A stretch of DNA of 19,235 nt from an uncultured Collinsella sp. Its GTDB lineage: Bacteria > Actinomycetota > Coriobacteriia > Coriobacteriales > Coriobacteriaceae. This document shows positions 14,409-19,235 of the stretch, piece by piece. Both the position numbers and the translations under genes were made by a program. The stretch lies in NCBI GenBank assembly GCA_900548075.1, contig URJD01000017.1, forward strand, positions 1 to 19,235, in the 5' to 3' direction. Each line of letters begins with the position of its first letter. Positions within the stretch are counted from its first letter, which is position 1. The notes beneath the pieces were generated by a model. It saw only the letters and a list, made by a program, of their open reading frames with translations, was not told where the DNA came from and searched no databases.

Positions 14409-15485
14409 GTGTCCCTTTCCATCGGTATCGTGGGCCTGCCCAACGTGGGCAAGTCGACGCTGTTCACCGCGCTTACCAAAAAGACCGGCCTTGCCGCCAA
14501 CTACCCGTTTGCCACGATCGACCCCAACGTGGGTATCGTCGACGTGCCCGATAGCCGCTTGCAAAAGCTTGCCGACATCGTTAACCCGGGCCGCATCGTG
14601 CCGGCGACGGTCGAGTTCGTCGACATCGCAGGTCTGGTGAAGGGCGCTAACGAGGGCGAGGGCCTGGGCAACCAGTTCCTGGCCAACATTCGCGAGACCG
14701 ACGCCATCTGCGAGGTCGTGCGCTACTTTAAGGACCCCAACGTCATGCGTGAGGTGGGCCGCACGGGCGAGTTCGTCGATCCCGCCGGCGATGCCGACAC
14801 CATCATGACCGAGCTCATCCTGGCCGACATGGGCACGCTCGAGAAGCAGCTGCCCAAGCTCGAGAAGGAGGCCAAGCGCGACAAGGAGCTCATGCCCAAG
14901 TTTGAGGTCGCCAAGCGCCTGCTTGCCTGGCTCAACGAGGGCAAGCGCGCCGCGTCCATGGAGATGACCGACGAGGAGCGCGCCGCTGCCAAGGGCTTGT
15001 TCCTGCTCACCATGAAGCCCATCCTGTATGTGGCCAACGTAGACGAGGACATGCTCAACGAGGACCTGGCGCCCATTGATGGCGTCAAGCCGCTGCCGAT
15101 CTGCGCCAAGATCGAGGCCGAGCTTTCCGAGCTCGATCCCGAGGACGCTGCCGACTACCTGGAGAGCCTGGGCCTGGAGCAGCCCGGTCTGGACGTGCTC
15201 GCTCAGGCTGCCTACAAGCTGCTCGGCCTGCAGTCGTTCTTTACGGCTGGCGAGATGGAGGTCAAGGCCTGGACGGTGCGTCAGGGCGCGACCGCCCCGC
15301 AGGCCGCCGGTGTCATCCACACCGACTTTGAGCGTGGCTTTATTAAGGCCGAGGTCATTGGCTACGACGACTACATCGAGCTCGGCGGCGAGCAGGGCGC
15401 CAAGGCCGCCGGCAAGCTGCGTATTGAGGGCAAGGACTATGTCATGGCCGATGGCGACGTCGTGCACTTCCGCTTTAACGTGTAA
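14409..15485 (+). CDS. ychF: Redox-regulated ATPase YchF (Obg-type P-loop NTPase), 358 aa
   Basis: Universally conserved ribosome-associated ATPase of the TRAFAC class. The P-loop GLPNVGKST is at 9-17; the switch region VEFVDIAGLVKGANEGEGLGNQFLANIRETDA follows the family order, with the usual coiled coil near the centre (EKQLPKLEKEAKRDKEL). The C-terminal TGS domain runs AWTVRQGATAPQAAGVIHTDFERGF to the end at DVVHFRFNV. Length is normal (about 360). I place the start at the GTG at 14409, where AAAAGGAG precedes by five bases and the protein reads MSLSIGIVGLPN; the ATG at 14373 would add 12 unrelated residues and overlap the promoter. A small membrane-protein gene starts 11 bp after the stop and is probably cotranscribed. 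Confidence 0.95.
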   Translation: MSLSIGIVGLPNVGKSTLFTALTKKTGLAANYPFATIDPNVGIVDVPDSRLQKLADIVNPGRIVPATVEFVDIAGLVKGANEGEGLGNQFLANIRETDAICEVVRYFKDPNVMREVGRTGEFVDPAGDADTIMTELILADMGTLEKQLPKLEKEAKRDKELMPKFEVAKRLLAWLNEGKRAASMEMTDEERAAAKGLFLLTMKPILYVANVDEDMLNEDLAPIDGVKPLPICAKIEAELSELDPEDAADYLESLGLEQPGLDVLAQAAYKLLGLQSFFTAGEMEVKAWTVRQGATAPQAAGVIHTDFERGFIKAEVIGYDDYIELGGEQGAKAAGKLRIEGKDYVMADGDVVHFRFNV

Positions 15486-15496
15486 GGACGACGCAT

Positions 15497-15880
15497 ATGT
15501 TTAAATATGGCAAAAAAGCTGGCTACATGGGTATCGCGCTGCTCGTACTTGCGGTGATTCCGCTGGTGGTCGCAGCGTGTGTTATCCCCAACATTGGTCC
15601 CGAGGTGGCAACGAAGTTTAATGCCGCCGGCGAGGCGACGCGCTGGGGCAAGAGCTACGAGCTGCTGGCATTGCCGGTGCTCAATCTACTGCTGAGCGTG
15701 GCGACGTACTTTACGGCGGGACGCCAGGCAAAGAACAATGATGACTCCGCCGCCATGGCGCGCATCGTGTGCGAGCGCTACCTGCGTAACGGTTGCATCA
15801 CGGGTGTGTTCCTCAACGTGATCAACGTCTACTTTATGTATTCGGCGATTACCGGTATGGGCTTTGGCCTGGGCTTTTAG
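15497..15880 (+). CDS. DUF1648-type small membrane protein, 127 aa
   Basis: Integral membrane protein with three predicted segments (about 10-31, 55-75, 98-120). Between the first two lies GPEVATKFNAAGEATRWGKS, which fits the DUF1648 pattern (aqueous segment with FN..G...RWG) found in SdpI-type and related proteins. SdpI itself is a signalling and immunity protein, but many DUF1648 proteins have no assigned role and no toxin gene is visible here. It starts 11 bp after ychF behind AAGGA, so it belongs to that transcript. It ends nine bases from the stop of the convergent gene at 15890, with no terminator between them. Confidence 0.8.
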   Translation: MFKYGKKAGYMGIALLVLAVIPLVVAACVIPNIGPEVATKFNAAGEATRWGKSYELLALPVLNLLLSVATYFTAGRQAKNNDDSAAMARIVCERYLRNGCITGVFLNVINVYFMYSAITGMGFGLGF

Positions 15881-15889
15881 CTTGCGCCT

Positions 15890-16279
15890 TTAGGCAACGA
15901 GCCTGCAAGCATATTCGATGGCTGCTGCGAGGCCGCCGCTCGATCGTGGTTGAAAGACCATGTCGGCGGCGGCCTCGTTTTCGTATCCGGCGCCGCGGAG
16001 GGCGAGCGCGATGCCGGCTTCCAAAAGGAGCGACAGGCCGCGTTGGCTGGTTACGATTACGGCAGCCTGATTGAGCGAGCAGCTGTGCGCTTGGCATTGG
16101 ATGGCAAGTTCACCTTGCGCCGGGCAAGGGACCAAAACGGCGGCGACGCGACTTGATAGCAATGCAAATGCTGTGCGCTCATCGGGCGAAAGACATTCTG
16201 CTTCAACGACGACGAGCTTGGGCGGTGCGCTGTTTGTGCGAAGCGTGGCTCGGTACGTGCGGACCGAAGAACCCGACAT
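15890..16279 (-). CDS. Unrecognised 129-aa protein, divergent from an XRE regulator
   Basis: No family recognised. It reads as a small soluble alpha/beta protein with hydrophobic strands (KLVVVEAE, AAVLVPCPAQ, AAVIVTSQ) and a helix GLSLLLEAGIALALRGAGY, in the rhythm of a Rossmann-like fold; it holds several cysteines. I favour the ATG at 16279 because AGGAG stands seven bases upstream; the frame is open to 16303. That it is a real gene is supported by this site and by the shared regulatory palindrome at 16303-16326 that separates it from the XRE-type gene. It converges on the DUF1648 gene. Whether it forms a functional pair with the regulator cannot be told from sequence. Confidence 0.65.
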   Translation of the reverse strand: MSGSSVRTYRATLRTNSAPPKLVVVEAECLSPDERTAFALLSSRVAAVLVPCPAQGELAIQCQAHSCSLNQAAVIVTSQRGLSLLLEAGIALALRGAGYENEAAADMVFQPRSSGGLAAAIEYACRLVA

Positions 16280-16302
16280 AGAAAACTCCTGTGTATTCGG
16301 CA

Positions 16303-16326
16303 AAACGTAAACTATAGTTTACGTTT
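16303..16326. promoter_or_regulatory. Perfect 24-bp palindrome, probable operator of the divergent pair
   Basis: The half-site AAACGTAAACTA (16303-16314) is followed directly by its reverse complement (16315-16326). The centre contains TATAGT on both strands, a possible -10 box for each of the divergent genes. Perfect symmetry and position next to an XRE-type gene suggest autoregulation by that protein. Confidence 0.75.
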
Positions 16327-16355
16327 ATGTTCGGCTCCATTTCAAACTCGGCTGC

Positions 16356-16574
16356 ATGGACGAACGTACGAAACAGATTCTTGGCAGGCGGGTCGAAGAG
16401 ACACGCAGAGACCTTGGTATCTCCAAGGTTGATTTTTGTGTGGCGACAGGAATCAGCCGACCCTACCTCGACCGAATCGAAGATGGGACGGCAAATTTCA
16501 CGCTCAAGGTTCTATTTAAGATCGCGCCCGCACTCGGCATGACGGTGTCAGAGCTTCTCGAGGGTATCGAATAG
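16356..16574 (+). CDS. XRE-family helix-turn-helix regulator, 72 aa
   Basis: A compact Cro/C1-type DNA-binding domain and nothing more. LGRRVEETRRDLGISKVDFCVATGISRPYLDRIEDGTANFTLKVLFKIAPALGMTVSELLEG has the five-helix layout, with the recognition helix around SRPYLDRIEDG and the closing LGMTVSELL typical of the family. No strong ribosome binding site precedes the ATG. It likely binds the palindrome 30 bases upstream and controls itself and the divergent 129-aa gene. Its length also fits an antitoxin, but the partner is divergent and not a recognisable toxin. It converges on the asparaginase gene, with 22 bp between stops. Confidence 0.85.
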   Translation: MDERTKQILGRRVEETRRDLGISKVDFCVATGISRPYLDRIEDGTANFTLKVLFKIAPALGMTVSELLEGIE

Positions 16575-16596
16575 GGGATACCCGTCGACAACTGAA

Positions 16597-17610
16597 TTAC
16601 GCCATCGGGATGCGGTCGTGGTTGACTTGGCTGTAGAACAGGCGCTGAATCTCGGCCGCATCACGTGACTGGCCGAGTGCCCACATGGTTTTGGCCACGA
16701 GCGTCTCGGTGGTCATGTCATCGCCGCGCAGAATGCCCGGATGATCGGCGTAAGCGCGGCCGACCTCATAAACGCCCAGATCGAGGCCCTCTTCGGGGAC
16801 CTGCGTGGTCATAACGACGGTGCGACCCGAATCGACCCAGCGAAAAATCGCCTCTTGGAACGACTCGCCGGACTCGCCAAACTCGGGAATACCGCCAATG
16901 CCAAAGGTCTCAAGGATTACAGCATCGTAGCCGTCGGCAAGGGCGTCGAGGATGCCCGGGTTCACGCCGGGCGTAAGCTTGAGTACAAATACACGCGGGT
17001 CGATACTGTCGTAGAAACGAACCGGGCTCTCATTCTGGTGGGTGCCGTGGAGCCCATTGCGCACGATGCGGTCGTTGCGGATGTAGGCGATGGGCGGATA
17101 GTTGACGCTAATAAACGCGTTAAAGCTCATGGTGCGCTGCTTGCGGGCGCGCGTACCGGCAATAGCGACGCCGCCAAACACGATCGAGACGTCGCGCGAA
17201 TGCTCGTCGAGCGCATAGAGCAGGCTCTGGTACAGATTGAGCTTGGCGTCGGTAAAGGGATTGCCCATGGGCTTTTGCGAGCCGGTGAGTACGATAGGCT
17301 TGGGGCTGTCCTGAATCAGATAGGAAAGCGCCGCCGCGGTGTAGCTCATGGTGTCGGTGCCGTGCAGAATCACGAAACCGTCGTGGTCGGCATAACCCTC
17401 GACGATGACGTCGCGGATACGCATCCAGTCACTGGGGCGCATATTGGTGCTGTCGATGTTCATGGGCTGCACGACGTCGAGCTCGCAGAGGCCCGAGATC
17501 TCGGGGACGCTCTGGGCAAGCTCCTCACCGGTCAGGGCGGGGGAGAGGCCGTTGCCGTCCTCGGTCGATGCGATGGTGCCGCCCGTGGCGATGAGAAGGA
17601 TGCGCTTCAT
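16597..17610 (-). CDS. ansA: Type I L-asparaginase, 337 aa
   Basis: Hydrolyses L-asparagine to aspartate and ammonia. The N-terminus MKRILLIATGGTIAST holds the nucleophile T12; the second catalytic set is HGTDTMSY (T85, D86) and K113 in TGSQKP. FGGVAIAGTRARK and ILETFGIGGIP follow, in the order of AnsA. There is no signal peptide, so it is the cytoplasmic type. The start at 17610 follows AGGAAT; the frame is open to 17682, but those residues are not part of the family. It is a single gene between convergent and divergent neighbours, with a candidate operator in its promoter region (17687-17715). Confidence 0.94.
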   Translation of the reverse strand: MKRILLIATGGTIASTEDGNGLSPALTGEELAQSVPEISGLCELDVVQPMNIDSTNMRPSDWMRIRDVIVEGYADHDGFVILHGTDTMSYTAAALSYLIQDSPKPIVLTGSQKPMGNPFTDAKLNLYQSLLYALDEHSRDVSIVFGGVAIAGTRARKQRTMSFNAFISVNYPPIAYIRNDRIVRNGLHGTHQNESPVRFYDSIDPRVFVLKLTPGVNPGILDALADGYDAVILETFGIGGIPEFGESGESFQEAIFRWVDSGRTVVMTTQVPEEGLDLGVYEVGRAYADHPGILRGDDMTTETLVAKTMWALGQSRDAAEIQRLFYSQVNHDRIPMA

Positions 17611-17659
17611 GCTGGTATTCCTATCGTATTTGCCGCCGCAGAGGCGGAGTCGTTCGGCA

Positions 17660-17715
17660 GTATTGTGGCACAGGGCGTCCAATGTTCAAACGTATTACAT
17701 CATCTGTAACGTTTG
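17660..17715 (-). promoter_or_regulatory. Candidate ansA promoter with overlapping inverted repeat
   Basis: On the minus strand TTGAAC (17689-17684) and CAATAC (17665-17660) are 18 bases apart. An inverted repeat, CAAACGTATTACA (17687-17699) against TGTAACGTTTG (17705-17715) with a two-base bulge and a 5-nt centre, overlaps and extends upstream of the -35. This is a plausible operator. The rest of 17611-17877 contains no gene; guaA's own promoter may use TACACT at 17806-17811. Confidence 0.4.
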
Positions 17716-17877
17716 GTAACACTTCAATCGCCGTCAAATAGGGCCCAGGTCGTGCGTTTGCCGTGCGCTGATGGCTGCGAGGGACGAGAAACCCCATATA
17801 ACGTGTACACTATGAAAGCTGTTTTCGTTTATTCGCGCGGGTGGGCACCGGCTCCCCGCCAACAAGAGGGGGAAACC

Positions 17878-19235
17878 ATGGATCAAAAGGCTTCCGCAAA
17901 GGTCCTCGTACTCGACTTTGGTGCGCAGTACGGTCAGCTCATTGCCCGTCGCGTCCGCGACCTCAACGTGTATTCCGAGATCGTTCCCTGCGACATCTCG
18001 GCCGATGAGATTCGCGAGATGAACGCCTCTGCGCTCATCCTTTCCGGCGGCCCGGCTTCTGTGTACGCCGAGGACGCTCCGTCCATCGATCCCGCCATCT
18101 TTGACCTGGGCCTTCCCGTCCTGGGCTTTTGCTACGGCCATCAGATCACGGCCGTGACGCTCGGCGGCAAGGTCGGTCACTCCGAGGTGGGCGAGTACGG
18201 CCGCGCCACTATTACGCGCACTGCCGGCGCCAAGCTCTTTAACTCCACGCCCATGGAGCAGACCGTGTGGATGAGCCACCGCGACGCCGTGTCCGAGGTG
18301 CCCGAGGGCTTTACCGTTACCGCCAGCACCGACGTGTGCCCGGTTGCCGCCATGGAGTGCGTCGAGCGCAAGATTTTCACCACGCAGTTCCACCCCGAGG
18401 TCAAGCACTCCGAGTACGGTCAGCAGCTGCTGAGCAACTTCTTGTTTGAGATCTGCGGCCTGGAGCCCAACTGGAGCATGGACAACCTGGTCGAGACCAT
18501 GACGGCCGAGTTCCGCGAGAAGGTCGGCGACGACCGCGTGATTCTGGCCCTGTCCGGCGGCGTCGACTCCTCCGTCGTGGCTGCGCTGGGCGCCCGCGCC
18601 GTGGGCAAGCAGATGACCTGCGTGTTCATCAACCACGGCCTGCTGCGCAAGGGCGAGCCCGAGCAGGTGGAGGAGGTCTTCACCAAGCAGTTTGACGTCG
18701 ACTTTATTCACGTCCACGCCGAGGACCGTTATGCCGAGCTTCTGGCCGGCGTGACCGAGCCCGAGGAGAAGCGCCGTATCATCGGTACGCAGTTCTGGAA
18801 AGAGTTCTTCGCCGTGGCGCAGCAGCTCGAGACCGATGGCAAGCCGGTCAAGTACCTGGCTCAGGGCACCATCTACCCCGACATCATCGAGTCCGGTGCT
18901 CGCAAGACGGGCGGCAAGACGGCCACCATCAAGAGCCACCACAACCTGATCCCGTTCCCCGAGGGCGTACACTTCGACCTTATTGAGCCGCTCGACCACT
19001 TCTTTAAGGACGAGGTCCGCGCGCTTGGTCTGGCACTGGGTCTGCCGGGTCACATCGTGTTCCGCCAGCCTTTCCCGGGCCCGGGTCTTGCCATCCGCAT
19101 CATCGGTGCGGTCGACAGGGAGAAGCTCGAGATCCTCAAGAATGCCGACGCCATCGTGCGCGAGGAGCTGGACGCCTACAACCAGCGTCTGTTTGAGCAG
19201 ACCGGCGAGCGCAACTCCGAGCACAGCTGCTGGCA
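17878..19235 (+). CDS. guaA: GMP synthase (glutamine-hydrolysing), C-terminus cut by window edge
   Basis: Converts XMP to GMP using ATP and glutamine. 452 of about 520 residues are present. The N-terminal class I amidotransferase domain has DFGAQYGQLIARRVR, the nucleophile C85 in GFCYGHQ, and H172/E174 in FHPEVKHSEYG. The ATP pyrophosphatase domain has the PP-loop LSGGVDSSV (225-233), then the GTIYPDIIESG and KSHHNLI motifs, and RQPFPGPGLAIRIIG near the start of the dimerisation domain. The C-terminal tail lies beyond 19235. The ATG at 17878 follows AGAGGGGGAAACC. The leader contains a short GC-rich hairpin (GCGGG 17837-17841 with CCCGC 17855-17859); I recognise no purine riboswitch. Confidence 0.96.
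   Translation, partial: MDQKASAKVLVLDFGAQYGQLIARRVRDLNVYSEIVPCDISADEIREMNASALILSGGPASVYAEDAPSIDPAIFDLGLPVLGFCYGHQITAVTLGGKVGHSEVGEYGRATITRTAGAKLFNSTPMEQTVWMSHRDAVSEVPEGFTVTASTDVCPVAAMECVERKIFTTQFHPEVKHSEYGQQLLSNFLFEICGLEPNWSMDNLVETMTAEFREKVGDDRVILALSGGVDSSVVAALGARAVGKQMTCVFINHGLLRKGEPEQVEEVFTKQFDVDFIHVHAEDRYAELLAGVTEPEEKRRIIGTQFWKEFFAVAQQLETDGKPVKYLAQGTIYPDIIESGARKTGGKTATIKSHHNLIPFPEGVHFDLIEPLDHFFKDEVRALGLALGLPGHIVFRQPFPGPGLAIRIIGAVDREKLEILKNADAIVREELDAYNQRLFEQTGERNSEHSCW

Noticed and set aside
14394..15467. Long minus-strand frame across ychF
   Set aside because: Shadow of a universally conserved gene; no family similarity of its own.
15497..15880. SdpI-like immunity protein for a peptide toxin
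   Set aside because: Only the DUF1648 segment is shared and no SdpC-like toxin or SdpR regulator is present; kept as a membrane protein of unknown role.
16356..16574. Antitoxin of a toxin-antitoxin pair
   Set aside because: The neighbouring gene is divergent and has no recognisable toxin fold; toxin-antitoxin genes are normally co-directional and overlapping.
17716..17877. Purine riboswitch before guaA
   Set aside because: No three-way junction with the conserved loop bases could be found; only a short GC hairpin is present.
17734..19224. 496-codon open frame on the minus strand across guaA
   Set aside because: Antisense to an unmistakable GMP synthase; the product is repetitive Leu/Gly/His-rich with no recognisable family.

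Overview
The window looks like chromosomal DNA from a high-GC anaerobic Gram-positive of the class Coriobacteriia, most likely Collinsella or a close relative. This is an inference from protein flavour (type III glutamine synthetase, a MurT-GatD enzyme for lipid II amidation, clostridial-type iron alcohol dehydrogenase, glycerol dehydrogenases), GC-rich codon use and strong AGGAGG-type ribosome binding sites. No phage, plasmid, transposase or CRISPR-cas gene is visible.

Layout. 1-1192 (minus): a truncated probable MetH-activation protein and metF, coupled by a one-base TAATG overlap, which is a folate/methionine unit. 1193-1617 is a divergent regulatory region with a near-perfect long hairpin. 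1618-3705 (plus) is a type III glutamine synthetase with its own terminator. 3775-4457 is gene-poor and structurally rich: a tRNA-Glu(TTC) on the minus strand, a 101-bp direct repeat carrying the tRNA 3' end, its terminator and a tRNA T-arm-like block, then four 15-bp arms in alternating orientation at an exact 40-bp pitch. 4458-8800 (minus) is a three-gene operon of two helical-repeat (TPR-like) proteins followed by a single-chain MurT-GatD fusion.

8801-9300 is a 500-bp non-coding divergent spacer. 9301-12889 (plus) is a fermentative redox cluster: iron-containing alcohol dehydrogenase, glycerol dehydrogenase and a diverged second GldA-like protein, separated by strong terminators and a REP-like stem-loop. 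13041-14294 is a multi-cluster Fe-S protein of unknown function. 14409-15880 is ychF with a small DUF1648 membrane protein. 15890-16574 is a divergent pair, an unrecognised 129-aa protein and an XRE-type regulator, separated by a perfect 24-bp palindrome. 16597-17610 (minus) is a type I L-asparaginase. 17878 to the right edge is guaA (GMP synthase), cut by the window.

How the genes fit together. Several genes handle glutamine and asparagine nitrogen: GlnN makes glutamine, while GuaA and the GatD half of the fusion consume it, and AnsA releases ammonia from asparagine. The alcohol and glycerol dehydrogenases suit NADH disposal during sugar or glycerol fermentation. The most unusual material is non-coding: the 40-bp-phased alternating repeats, the duplicated tRNA-Glu tail, the REP-like stem-loops and the XRE palindrome. 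The gene-level highlight is the MurT-GatD fusion in an operon with two uncharacterised helical-repeat proteins.
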